This document shows, one piece after another, positions 34,820 to 45,488 of a stretch of 64,000 nucleotides of DNA (position 1 is the first letter of the stretch; each line of letters begins with the position of its first letter). The notes below the pieces were generated by a model. The model was not told the DNA's origin. It saw nothing but the letters and a program-made list of their open reading frames with translations, and did not search any database. Location: contig NZ_AP026933.1 of NCBI RefSeq assembly GCF_027923845.1, positions 930,001 to 994,000 on the forward strand, given 5' to 3'. A program made the translations under genes and the position numbers. Source of the DNA: Spiroplasma ixodetis (lineage in GTDB: Bacteria; Bacillota_I; Bacilli_A; Mycoplasmatales; VBWQ01).

Positions 34820-35742
34820 TTAAATTATATTTTAAATGTGGATAATAAATATATATTTGATTGCCGAAGAAGGTCGACAAAATGACAAAAAGATTTTATT
34901 AAAGAATATGATAAAGCATGTCTTAGAACCTGTTTAGAATCTTTTAGAAAATAAGGTAAAATTACTATATATTTTAAAATAAGAGGTATATATGCATAAA
35001 AATTATCCAAGTCATGTTACTAAAGAACAATTTGAGAACATAAAATCAACTTTAGAAAACAGCAAAAAGAAAACAAAACCAAGAAATTTAGATTTATATG
35101 AAATGTTTTGTGCAGTTTTATATGTATTAAAAAGTGGTTGTCAATGAAGAATGTTACCAAAAAATTTTCCAAAATGACAAACTGTATATTATTATTTCCA
35201 AATTTGAAGTAAAAACAATGATAAAGAACCTAGTGTATTGCAATTAATTTTAAAAAAATTAGTTAAAAAGATTCGTATTAAGAATCATCGAAAAGAAAAA
35301 ACTAGTTTTTGTATAATTGATTCGCAAAGTGTTAAAAATACAGATACTACTGAAAATAAAGGTTATGATGCTGGTAAAAAGATTTCAGGAATAAAACGTC
35401 ATATTGCAGTTGATACGCAAGGTTTACCACATGCAATTTACATAACTACAGCAGAAAAAACAGATCGTAATAGTGCTATCATAATGATTAAAAGTGAAAA
35501 AGAAAATCTTTCTACAGTTCAAAAAATAATAGTAGATGCTGGCTATACTGGTGAAAAATTTGCTTCTGCAATCAAAACAATCATAAATGCAAATGTTGAA
35601 GTTGTAAAACGTAATGAATTACATTCTTTTGTAGTACTACCAAAAAGATGAGTTGTAGAACGAAGCTTTGCATGATTAGAAAAATGCAGAAGATTATGAA
35701 AAAATTGTGAAAGAAAACTAAATACTAGTTTACAAATGGTTG

Positions 35743-37117
35743 GAGGCTTTTTAATAATCTGTGTATCTTTGTTTTACAAAGTTACTAATTTAGATTAATT
35801 CTGTCTTCAAATTTTATCATAAAATGAGCAATTGCTGTATTTCAATTTTGAATAGGCAATGTTCATTTTTTTGTTATATTTTCAATTGCCAAGTAAAATA
35901 TTTTGAAAACTGCCATATCATTAGGAAAAACTTTTTTATTTCTGATGATTTTTCGTAATTGACTATTAACAGATTCAATAGCATTTGTAGTATAAATCAC
36001 TCTTTTGATTTCTACTGGATAACTAATAAAAACCATTAAATTATCTCAATTTTTATATCAAGATTTAGTAATTTGAGGATATTGTTTATTTCATTTACTT
36101 TCAAACGATTCTAAAGCTTGCATTGCTTGTTCTTCACTACATGCACTATAAATTGGTTTTAAATCTGCAACTAGACCTTTTCGATGTTTGTATGAAACAT
36201 ATTTTAAACTATTTCTAATTTGATGAACAATGCATAATTGATGTTCTGTTTTAGGATAAACTGATTGTATTGCTTCTGACATGCCTGTTAAATTATCACT
36301 ACAAGCAATAAGAATATCATTTAAGCCACGATTTTTCATTTCTGTGAAATTAGATAATCAAAACTTAGAACCTTCATTTTCACTAATTCATAATCCTAAA
36401 ACATCTTTTTTGCCTTCTAAATCAACTCCTAATGCTATATAAACTGATTTGTTAATAATCCGTTTATCTTGTCGTACTTTAACTACTATACAATCAAAAT
36501 AAACAATAGGATAAATACTTTCTAATGGTCGATTTTGTCATGCTTTAACATCATCAATAACATCATCAGTAATTTGACTAATAACACTTTCACTAATATC
36601 AGCACCATGATATAACTCTTGCAACTGCATTCTAATGTCAGATAATGTCATTCCTTTTGCATACAAGGAAAGAACTTGTTGATCAAAACCATCAAATCTT
36701 CTTTGCCTTTTAGGAACTATTACAGGAGTAAAATTACTATTGCGATCTCTTGGTACATCAATTTCAATTTTACCTTGTTGAGTTATTAATTTTTTTGAAC
36801 TTGTACCATTACGAGCATTTTCAGTAGTACTATGTTGATTTTTTTCATATCCTAAATAATTTTGCATTTCAGAATTCAACATTTTTTCAACTAATCTTTT
36901 TGTTAATTCTTTATATAAACCGCCAGGTTTAAAAACTGTTGTTAAATCTTCAGTATTTTCTAGTAATAAATCTACTGCTTTTGATATTGGATCATTATTA
37001 TTAAAGTTATCTTTTTTAGCCATCTGTAACTCACTCTTTCTAGTCATTTAATTATATTTACTAGAATTAATTAAACATAGTTATTTTTGTAAGTTACACA
37101 GATTACTAAACATTTCC
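35743..37117 (-). mobile_element. IS256-family element, complete, with 33-bp flanking duplication
   Basis: This complete 1375-bp copy has flanks 35710-35742 and 37118-37150 that are the same 33 bases (AAAGAAAACTAAATACTAG...), instead of the 8-bp duplications seen at the other intact copies. Confidence 0.95.
35785..37047 (-). CDS. IS256-family transposase
   Basis: This 420-aa transposase of the mutator type contains IVYFDCIVVKVRQD (first Asp), LIACSDNLTGMSEAI (second Asp), the CIVHQIRNSL motif and [15 protein letters not shown] (Glu). All Trp codons are TGA. A second in-frame ATG (MAKKDNFNNND) eight codons in has a GAGTGAG upstream and could be the true start. Confidence 0.93.
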
Positions 37118-37249
37118 AAAGAAAACTAAATACTAGTTTACAAATGGTTGTTCTGTCCTTTATTTCAATTTTATTAAAAAGATTCTAAACAGGTTCTTAG
37201 AAAAGTTGAATAATAATTTTATGCTAATCATATCATTATTATTTTACTA

Positions 37250-37874
37250 TTAATTGTTTATTCTTATTATTATTGTTGACTTTAAAGAAATAGTTTCTTG
37301 GTTTTTTACTAAAGCAATAGAAAGTGTTAGTTCATCTCCGTCTGTTAAATTATTTGGACGAGGTATTCCTGTTCTTTCAAAATTTATAACATTAAATTTT
37401 GCTTTTCAACCAATCAATTGTTCAAAGTTATTAAATTTAATAGCTTTTTCAGTTCTGCTTTTGCTTATTAATGGTACTTCTGTTTTATCTTTTAATCATT
37501 TATTAACAGTTGTTTCTTCTAATTTATAACCCGCTTGGAAATACTCAATAGAACTTCCTTCATAAACAAATTCATTATAACTTAACTTAGCAGGACTATC
37601 ACTTGCAAAAATATTAAATAAAGCATCAGTTCCAGTCATTACTTTTACTGTATATTTATCCCCTAAATTTGTTTTAGCATCTTCTTTAAAGAATTGTAAA
37701 TTATATGTCCCATCACCAACTACAAGTTTTTCATCATCATTTGGTTCTACAAATTTACTAGTAGAAACTTTTATATTAGATATTTTATTTTTAATTTTAG
37801 CAACTTCCGCTGCATCAAAAGTACCATCTTCAGGTGTTGTCCCTGATGTTAATTTCTGTTGTAAAACAGATTTT
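37250..37874 (-). pseudogene. Surface-type protein, N-terminus removed by IS30
   Basis: About 207 codons are open from the IS30 boundary ([18 protein letters not shown]) to the TAA at 37250. The protein has paired beta-rich segments ([31 protein letters not shown]) and ends DGDELTLSIALVKNQ plus a short tail. This resembles repeat domains of Spiroplasma surface lipoproteins, but I do not recognise a named family. Signal sequence and start are missing. Confidence 0.55.
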
Positions 37875-38952
37875 GCTGAATTATACTTGTAAGTGCAAGT
37901 AAATAAAATTGCAAAAAATTCTCATATAAAAATTTCATAATGCTAAATTTAGTTTAGAAAAAGTAAGGAGTTTTTATATGAGTTATAAACATATTGGGAT
38001 AGATGAAAGAATTTATATTGAGAATCAATTGAAATTTAAAGTTAAAATTAATGAAATAGCTAAAAATCTTAATCGAAGTATTAGTACTATTATTCGAGAA
38101 GTTAATAGAAATAAAGATAATGATCATTATTTTTCATTAATTGCACAAAATAAAGCTGTAAATAGAAAAAAATCACATATTATTTTTCATAAGTTTAAAT
38201 ATAAAGATTTAGTCAAATATATACAACAAAAACTATTATTGGGCTGATCACCTGAACAAATTTATGGCAGAATTAAAAATTTTCATAAACAATGAGCTAT
38301 CAGCTTTAAAACATTTTACAATTGAATTTATTCTGGATTATTTGATAAAGTTACTAGTAAAAATTTAAGAAGAAAAGGTAAAAAACGAAGATCTCAAGAA
38401 AATTGTGGTAAATTTAATGGTAAATCAATTAAAGAACGAGATAATAATGTTAATGATCGCATAACTCTTGGTCATTGAGAAGGAGATACTATAGTATCAT
38501 CAAGAGGTAAAAGTAAATCATGTTTAATAACTTTAGTTGAAAGAGTATCACGATTTACTTTAGCAATGTTAGTTAAAAACAAAACTACTAAAGTTATTAA
38601 TAAAAATATCATTCATTATTTATCAATTCTTCCTAAAAATATTGTTAAAACTATTACTTTTGATCGTGGTAAAGAATTTGCAAATTGACAACAACTTGAA
38701 AAAAAGTTAGATGTGAAAATTTATTTTGCAAATCCATATTCACCTTGACAAAGAGGTACTAATGAAAATACTAATGGTTTAATTAGAGAAAAATTTCCTA
38801 AAAAATTTATTTTTTCAAAAACTAATAAAAATGAAGTTCATAAATTTATATTGTCTTTAAACCAAAGACCCAGAAAAATACTAAATTATCTTTCACCAAT
38901 CGAATATTTGAATAGAAAAATAATTTAGTTGCACTTACCTTTACAATTTTGC
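37875..38952 (+). mobile_element. IS30-family element, complete but without target duplication
   Basis: The ends GCTGAATTATACTTG and ACAATTTTGC match the other copies. Flanking bases TTTT and ATAA differ, whereas the other two full copies have 4-bp duplications (AAAT, ATTA). Confidence 0.93.
37978..38928 (+). CDS. IS30-family transposase
   Basis: The 316-aa protein MSYKHIGIDERIYIENQL has an N-terminal helix-turn-helix (KINEIAKNLNRSISTIIRE). The DDE core shows GHWEGDTIVSSRGKS, ITFDRGKEFANW and SPWQRGTNENTNGLIRE, all diagnostic of IS30. The start follows AAGTAAGGAG. It is the only intact IS30 transposase in the window. Confidence 0.94.
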
Positions 38953-39034
38953 ATAATTTCAATATCATTAATAGTATAGGTATCACAAAATAAACGTCTT
39001 TAATTTAGGCATTATTTTGCATTTAAAAGCATAC

Positions 39035-39062
39035 TTGTAAAAATAATAAAAAATAGTACAAT
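39035..39062 (+). promoter_or_regulatory. Promoter before gene at 39096
   Basis: TTGTAA (39035-39040) and TACAAT (39057-39062) are spaced by 16 bp, about 34 bp before the start codon. Confidence 0.6.
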
Positions 39063-39095
39063 TTATAAGTAAAATCAAAGAAAAAGGAGAAAAAA

Positions 39096-39500
39096 ATGAA
39101 AACATTAGAATTGGAATATAATTGAGTTTTTAATTTTTTAAAATCTGCACAAATTAATAATGGTAATGAAGAAGTAATTAAAAATAAAGTTGAACTAGCA
39201 AAAACTACAATTAATGATATGAATAATGAAATAACAAAAATTAAAAAACAACCAAAAGTTAAAAATTTTTTTATTACACTTTTTAGTTTTGGGATTATTA
39301 ACAAAAACAAAGAAAATAAAAATAAAATTTTTGAAATTAATGAAAAAATAAAAAGATTAAATAAAGAAATTAACATATGAAATTTAATTTTTAAAAAAAG
39401 ACAAAAAAATACTAATATTCAAAATCTAGTAAATCATATAAATAAAACTCCAAATAATGAACAAAATCATTATTATTCAAATAATCGTACAGTTTTATAA
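39096..39500 (+). CDS. Hypothetical coiled-coil protein
   Basis: The 134-aa protein MKTLELEYNWVFNFLKS has a predicted coiled-coil helix (NKVELAKTTINDMNNEITK) followed by a short hydrophobic segment (NFFITLFSFGIIN) and a second Lys-rich helix. A good Shine-Dalgarno (AAAAAGGAG) precedes the ATG. It is followed 24 bp later by a small membrane-protein gene. The family is unknown. Confidence 0.6.
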
Positions 39501-39524
39501 AATTTAAAAAAGGAGTAATTAAAT

Positions 39525-39805
39525 ATGAAAGCATGAATAAAAACAAATTTAAGTAAAATAACATTAGCATTAGCACTAACTGGTGCAACAACTGGAACAA
39601 TAGGATTAATCATGGGGGGATGCTTACCCATAATATGGAAAATTTTTATTTAAAACCAAATGGTGAAAAAGTATATGGAACAACAACTATTTGATGAAAT
39701 AAATTTTTGAGCCCAAACAAAACTTCTTTATACTTCAATAGTGTAAAAGAACATAATGAAGATATAAAATGAGATGGTAAATATACATCAAATTATTTTA
39801 ATTAA
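39525..39805 (+). pseudogene. Small single-pass membrane protein with a frameshift at a poly-G tract
   Basis: The start MKAWIKTNLSKITLALALTG follows AAAGGAG and forms a signal or anchor helix. At GGGGGG (39615-39620) the frame ends early. Adding one G gives a 93-aa product continuing HNMENFYLKPNGEKVYG to a TAA at 39805. A six-G run is very unusual in this AT-rich DNA. It may be a switchable gene or simply a mutated one. Confidence 0.55.
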
Positions 39806-39823
39806 ATTTCTAAGTTAATATAA

Positions 39824-40686
39824 GAACCTGTTTAGAATCTTTTAGAAAATAAGGTAAAATTACTATATATTTTAAAATAAGAGGTATATATGCATAAAAA
39901 TTATCCAAGTCATGTTACTAAAGAACAATTTGAGAACATAAAATCAACTTTAGAAAACAGCAAAAAGAAAACAAAACCAAGAAATTTAGATTTATATGAA
40001 GTGTTTTGTGCAGTTTTATATGTATTAAAAAGTGGTTGTCAATGAAGAATGTTACCAAAAAATTTTCCAAAATGACAAACTGTATATTATTATTTCCAAA
40101 TTTGAAGTAAAAACAATGATAAAGAACCTAGTGTATTGCAATTAATTTTAAAAAAATTAGTTAAAAAGATTCGTATTAAGAATCATCGAAAAGAAAAAAC
40201 TAGTTTTTGTATAATTGATTCGCAAAGTGTTAAAAATACAGATACTACTGAAAATAAAGGTTATGATGCTGGTAAAAAGATTTCAGGAATAAAACGTCAT
40301 ATTGCAGTTGATACGCAAGGTTTACCACATGCAATTTACATAACTACAGCAGAAAAAACAGATCGTAATAGTGCTATCATAATGATTAAAAGTGAAAAAG
40401 AAAATCTTTCTACAGTTCAAAAAATAATAGTAGATGCTGGCTATACTGGTGAAAAATTTGCTTCTGCAATCAAAACAATCATAAATGCAAATGTTGAAGT
40501 TGTAAAACGTAATGAATTACATTCTTTTGTAGTACTACCAAAAAGATGAGTTGTAGAACGAAGCTTTGCATGATTAGAAAAATGCAGAAGATTATGAAAA
40601 AATTGTGAAAGAAAACTAAATACTAGTTTACAAATGGTTGTTCTGTCCTTTATTTCAATTTTATTAAAAAGATTCTAAACAGGTTC
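39824..40686 (+). mobile_element. IS5-family element at a recombination junction
   Basis: This complete 863-bp copy has different flanking triplets (TAA left, TTA right). The right flank continues the small-terminase gene interrupted at 34925. Confidence 0.93.
39890..40678 (+). CDS. IS5-family transposase
   Basis: Intact 262-aa frame with all three catalytic motifs. Confidence 0.93.
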
Positions 40687-40689
40687 TTA

Positions 40690-40868
40690 AAATCGCAATA
40701 GCAAGATTAAAAAATGTTACACAAGTAGCACAATATGAATGAGCTTATTTAAGAACAAATCATAAAGATATGTTTGATGATTTAATAGAAAATCAAGATG
40801 TAGAAACAAATAATAGTAATATAATTATTAATATTTCTGAACCTAGAAAAATAGAAAATGATGATTAG
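40690..40868 (+). pseudogene. Phage small terminase (TerS) C-terminal part
   Basis: This is the continuation of the gene begun at 33774: KIAIARLKNVTQVAQYEW, LRTNHKDMFDDLIEN, then NIIINISEPRKIENDD and TAG. The combined frame has 384 bases (107 + 98 + 179), a multiple of three. It lies 146 bp before the scaffold gene. Confidence 0.6.
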
Positions 40869-40869
40869 A

Positions 40870-40895
40870 AACCTATAGTAAATATAGGTTTTTTT
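40870..40895 (+). terminator. Rho-independent terminator after terS
   Basis: AACCTATA and TATAGGTT form an 8-bp stem with a GTAAA loop, and the transcript then runs into a T tract. It starts right after the terS stop codon. Confidence 0.85.
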
Positions 40896-40916
40896 CTTTA
40901 TTTTAAAGGCTAAAAA

Positions 40917-40925
40917 TGATATAAT
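40917..40925 (+). promoter_or_regulatory. Extended -10 promoter element before the capsid genes
   Basis: TGATATAAT, about 90 bp before the scaffold ATG, repeats the element upstream of terS. Confidence 0.45.
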
Positions 40926-41014
40926 TAAATAAAGTGAATATATTAAATAACATATATAAAAGTGACCTATTAACCAAGTGAATTATTAAAATTTAATAAA
41001 GGGAGATTAAAAGT

Positions 41015-41545
41015 ATGAGTGATTTTACTTTTGATGAAAAAGAGAATTATAGTTTAGATGATGTTAAAAGTTTACTTCAACAACATAGAAATGTAGTATA
41101 TGCTGAAAGTAAAAAAAATATTGAACCTAAATTAAGTGAATATGAAACAAAAATAAAAGAATATGAAAATAAAATTAATAGTTTTGAAGAGCAACAATTA
41201 TTTTCTAATATTAAAGATACTAAAAAAGTTAATTTAATTAAAAATTTAATGAGTACTGATAATTATAAAACTTTATCTAAACAAGAAGCATTTAATAAAA
41301 TAAATGAAGATTATAAAGAATTTCTTATTGATAAAATATCAGAACCTATTAAACAAGAGAATAAACCTAATTCAAATGATTTTAATCCTAAAACTCTTTT
41401 AGATTTACATACAAATAGTATTAATCCAAAAGAATTAGAAAGAAAATTAAATGAAAAAGCAAAAACTACAGGTATTACTGACCCAAAAGAATTAGAAAAA
41501 CTTGTAAATTTAGCAAGAGGAACTGCACTTCAATCTATTAAATAG
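41015..41545 (+). CDS. Phage scaffold-like protein (GP20-type)
   Basis: The 176-aa, highly charged protein MSDFTFDEKENYSLDDVK has a long central coiled coil (YETKIKEYENKINSFEEQQ). Its C-terminal helical region (DPKELEKLVNLARG) resembles a capsid-binding tail. This composition and its position immediately upstream of the major capsid gene (12 bp gap) match capsid assembly scaffolds such as the phage minor structural GP20 family. The start follows AAAGGGAG. It is intact. Confidence 0.7.
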   Translation: MSDFTFDEKENYSLDDVKSLLQQHRNVVYAESKKNIEPKLSEYETKIKEYENKINSFEEQQLFSNIKDTKKVNLIKNLMSTDNYKTLSKQEAFNKINEDYKEFLIDKISEPIKQENKPNSNDFNPKTLLDLHTNSINPKELERKLNEKAKTTGITDPKELEKLVNLARGTALQSIK

Positions 41546-42451
41546 AAAGAGGATAAAATGGCAATTCCACAAATACCTAAAGCATTTATTATTGGTGGTA
41601 ATACACCTACTGAAAATGCTGTTTTAAGTGTACTTGAAGCACAAGTTCGTGGTGAATTAACTGCTGAAATAAGTACTTTATTTATGAGAAATACTGTTAC
41701 TGCTGACCAAATAGCAAATATTAGTGGTGTAGCAATGGCAATATATAGAGCAACTGTTCGTGTATTATGAGGTTCAACATGAGATGAATTTACTGGTACT
41801 AAAAGACAAAAAGGAAAAGTTAAAACAACAACATTAATTATTGATAAAGAATTAACAATTGATTTTAATATTCCAGAATTTGATATTGAAAGATTTATGA
41901 CTTCACCAGCAAATGTAGCAACACAAATTGTTTCAAATTGAACAAGTTCATTTATGAGAAATTTAAGAGAAAATTTTGAATTAATATTTTTACAAGGTAC
42001 AAAAGATTATGCAATTGCTAAATCATTAATATTACCTTTAAATTTAAATAATATGACTAAAGAACAAGCATTAAATGCTTATTATACAATTGGAGAAAGA
42101 AATAATAAATTAACGGACTTCTCCCCACATGTACTTGTGGAGGGAATAATGAAACTGAATGAATTCAATAATGCTTTTCAAACTGAACAGCAATGTCTTG
42201 CATATATAGCAAATTTGAAAGAAAACAAATGTATTAGGTGTTCTAGTTTTAATTTGAATACTTCTAATTTAAGAAGAATGAGATGTTTGAAATGTCATCA
42301 AACATTCAGTATTCTCACGGGCACTATATTTTCAAAGTCACAAACACCTTTAATATCTTGGTTTTATCTCATTTTTAGATGAATAAACACCAAACATGGA
42401 ATTCCATCAACTGATGTTGCAAAAGAATTGGGAGTGACCTTGAAAACAGCT

Positions 42452-43825
42452 GAGGCTTTTTAATAATCTGTGTATCTTTGTTTTACAAAGTTACTAATTT
42501 AGATTAATTCTGTCTTCAAATTTTATCATAAAATGAGCAATTGCTGTATTTCAATTTTGAATAGGCAATGTTCATTTTTTTGTTATATTTTCAATTGCCA
42601 AGTAAAATATTTTGAAAACTGCCATATCATTAGGAAAAACTTTTTTATTTCTGATGATTTTTCGTAATTGACTATTAACAGATTCAATAGCATTTGTAGT
42701 ATAAATCACTCTTTTGATTTCTACTGGATAACTAATAAAAAACCATTAAATTATCTCAATTTTTATATCAAGATTTAGTAATTTGAGGATATTGTTTATT
42801 TCATTTACTTTCAAACGATTCTAAAGCTTGCATTGCTTGTTCTTCACTACATGCACTATAAATTGGTTTTAAATCTGCAACTAGACCTTTTCGATGTTTG
42901 TATGAAACATATTTTAAACTATTTCTAATTTGATGAACAATGCATAATTGATGTTCTGTTTTAGGATAAACTGATTGTATTGCTTCTGACATGCCTGTTA
43001 AATTATCACTACAAGCAATAAGAATATCATTTAAGCCACGATTTTTCATTTCTGTGAAATTAGATAATCAAAACTTAGAACCTTCATTTTCACTAATTCA
43101 TAATCCTAAAACATCTTTTTTGCCTTCTAAATCAACTCCTAATGCTATATAAACTGATTTGTTAATAATCCGTTTATCTTGTCGTACTTTAACTACTATA
43201 CAATCAAAATAAACAATAGGATAAATACTTTCTAATGGTCGATTTTGTCATGCTTTAACATCATCAATAACATCATCAGTAATTTGACTAATAACACTTT
43301 CACTAATATCAGCACCATGATATAACTCTTGCAACTGCATTCTAATGTCAGATAATGTCATTCCTTTTGCATACAAGGAAAGAACTTGTTGATCAAAACC
43401 ATCAAATCTTCTTTGCCTTTTAGGAACTATTACAGGAGTAAAATTACTATTGCGATCTCTTGGTACATCAATTTCAATTTTACCTTGTTGAGTTATTAAT
43501 TTTTTTGAACTTGTACCATTACGAGCATTTTCAGTAGTAATATGTTGATTTTTTCATATCCTAAATAATTTTGCATTTCAGAATTCAACATTTTTTCAAC
43601 TAATCTTTTGTTAATTCTTTATATAAACCGCCAGGTTTAAAAACTGTTGTTAAATCTTCAGTATTTTCTAGTAATAAATCTACTGCTTTTGATATTGGAT
43701 CATTATTATTAAAGTTATCTTTTTTAGCCATCTGTAACTCACTCTTTCTAGTCATTTAATTATATTTACTAGAATTAATTAAACATAGTTATTTTTGTAA
43801 GTTACACAGATTACTAAACATTTCC
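42452..43825 (-). mobile_element. IS256-family element, complete
   Basis: It is flanked by AAACAGCT (42444-42451, 43826-43833) and is 1374 bp long. Confidence 0.95.
42494..43755 (-). pseudogene. IS256 transposase with several homopolymer frameshifts
   Basis: Relative to the intact copies there is one extra A (near 42738), one missing T (near 43550) and another missing T (near 43605). Confidence 0.88.
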
Positions 43826-45212
43826 AAACAGCTTGAAGAATGGGTCATAAAATCCGAAGTGCCATTGCTAAACAAAAACCTCAATTCATTGTTGAAGGCA
43901 TAGTGCAAATGGATGAAATGTATCTTTCACATATGGGGTTTAAAAAACAAGGAAGATCCTTGTTGAATAAAACCTTGATTGTTGGTATTTATGAAAAAAC
44001 AACCAACAATCTGATTGTGAAAGTATTGAAAAACGCAAACAGTAAAAATCTTTTGCAGTTTGCAATAAACCACATTTCTTCAAAGTGTGTTGTACATACT
44101 GATTTTTGAAAAGGATATCGCGATTTGAAATCGGTTTTCACTAAGCATGAAACAGTTAACCATCAAGATGGCTATGTTTCAAAAACTGGTGTAAATACCA
44201 ACCAAATTGAATCAGTATGAAAACATATACGAAGAACATTTAAAACACATATCAAAGTTGCAAAACATCATATTCATTTATATGCAAAAGAAGCTGCATA
44301 TAAATTCAATAACATACCTAGTTTTGAAACTGTAATGCTATGTTTTATTTAAAAATGTGGGGAGAAGTTCGTAGATAGGCTTTTCTCAGCATTTATGTGA
44401 TAAGATTTAAAAATAGTACATAAAGGGAGAAAAGCCTAAATTAATTAAAAAAGTAGATGATATTACAGTTGGTATTAATAAAGCAGATTTAACTGGTGCT
44501 TGTGGTATTGATAGTAGTTTTAATTTAGCAAAAGCATTTACATTATTAAATTATGGACAAATTGCGGCAAATACTTTAGCAACTGGTAAAAGATATACAA
44601 ATCAAATTATGGGAATGGAATTTTATGAAAGTTTTTATTTAGAACAAGATTTTATACATGATACTGTTTCTGGCATGCATTTAGAAAAAGATTATAAATT
44701 ATTAGATTTATTTGGAGTAGTTTATAACAGATATATGTGAGGTATGCCTATTTCATTTACAAAAGTAAGAAATAAATTAGATAATGCTACTGATAATATT
44801 CGTATTATTGGTAAAGCATTATATTCATTACCAAGTGCTATTAGACCGAATTTAATGTATATTATTCAAGAAAAAATGCCAACAGTAGATGAAATTAAAG
44901 TAGCAAGAGCAAAAAATTATAAAGTTGATGCAACTAATATTAATGCAACTTATCAAAGTACTGATTATGATAATATGAATATTTTAGATTTACAAGATGT
45001 AATTTATTATAAAAATTTAGGAAAAATTACTATGGCTGGTGATAAACCTACTAATGCTGAATTAGATACTGCAATAGTTAAAGTTGGTAATAATGGATTT
45101 GAAGCAACTAAAGCAGTATATAGTAATATAACTGATACAAGTGCTACTATGACTGGTAATAAAACTGATTATTATGGAACAGTAAAATTAAGTTTTACAA
45201 AGGCATAATATT

Positions 45213-45488
45213 ATGACTTATATTTATGATGTTTTTAATAGTAAATCACATATTATTATAAATTCACCAAAACCAGAAGATTTAAATAGTTCAAAAGATA
45301 TATTAGCAATATTACTTTATGAATATCCTAATTTAAATCCAAATTATGTTATTGTATCAAATCCACATGAAAGTTTTGCTGTTTGTGTTGGTGATAATGT
45401 TAATTATCAAGGTAAAGTATTAATTCAAATTAAAAAAATTACTAAATTATTAAAAGGAGAAAATAAATATGCCACAACAATATGCTGA
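45213..45488 (+). CDS. Small phage protein, unknown
   Basis: The 91-aa protein MTYIYDVFNSKSHIIINS begins 4 bp after the capsid stop, and its end overlaps the next gene by 20 bp. It is a compact, mixed alpha/beta protein without a signal. By position it could be a head decoration or head-completion protein, but nothing in the sequence decides this. Confidence 0.6.
   Translation: MTYIYDVFNSKSHIIINSPKPEDLNSSKDILAILLYEYPNLNPNYVIVSNPHESFAVCVGDNVNYQGKVLIQIKKITKLLKGENKYATTIC

Larger units (their letters stand above)
33774..34925 (+). pseudogene. Phage small terminase (TerS) N-terminal part, split by IS
   Basis: ATG 33774 (MPAKRKELGNYKEKIQEYLR) follows AAGGTGATAAT. Removing IS1595 at 33881-34819 (duplication TTAAATTA) gives KQELNYILNVDNKY and continues to YDKACL, where IS5 enters at TTA (34923-34925). 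Joining this to the sequence after the second IS5 (40690) restores a 127-aa frame exactly. The size, basic helical N-terminus and final NIIINISEP strand fit a small terminase DNA-recognition subunit. The assignment is inferred from size, C-terminal motif and neighbourhood. Confidence 0.6.
34992..37188 (+). pseudogene. IS5 transposase interrupted by IS256
   Basis: The frame is intact up to SLQMVG, after VVERSFAW. The last 13 codons lie beyond IS256. Confidence 0.88.
34926..37196 (+). mobile_element. IS5-family element carrying a nested IS256
   Basis: It is bounded by TTA on both sides (34923-34925, 37197-37199). The nested IS256 is flanked by a 33-bp duplication of IS5 sequence. Confidence 0.93.
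42149..44352 (+). pseudogene. Chimeric IS1595 transposase interrupted by IS256
   Basis: Without IS256 the two parts (303 and 519 bases) give an intact 273-aa frame combining an A-type N-terminus and B-type body. Confidence 0.88.
42114..44436 (+). mobile_element. Chimeric IS1595 (A left end, B body) with nested IS256
   Basis: The left end and first about 120 bases are subtype A (CGGACTT, ATGAAACTGAATG). From about 42240 the sequence switches to subtype B and stays so to the right end (GAAGTTCG). The element is flanked by TAAATTAA (42106-42113, 44437-44444), so the chimera moved as a unit or was converted in place. Confidence 0.93.
41558..45208 (+). pseudogene. Candidate major capsid protein, broken by IS1595 plus nested IS256
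   Basis: Joining 41558-42113 and 44445-45208 (duplication TAAATTAA) gives an exact 439-aa frame (NNKLIKKVDD at the joint). The N-terminus is MAIPQIPKAFIIGGN and the C-terminus is TDYYGTVKLSFTKA. The protein is rich in beta and Gly/Thr segments (GTKRQKGKVKTTTLIIDKE), as expected for a capsid subunit. The call rests on size and on position after the scaffold gene; no diagnostic motif is present. It starts after AAAGAGGATAAA. Confidence 0.65.

Noticed and set aside
34551-34880. Extended N-terminus of an IS1595 transposase (109 aa open frame)
   Set aside because: The extra codons come from the left terminal repeat and phage flank; the Shine-Dalgarno fixes the usual start.
39023-39600. Two hydrophobic frames on the minus strand
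   Set aside because: They are antisense to two plus-strand genes that have promoters and ribosome-binding sites.
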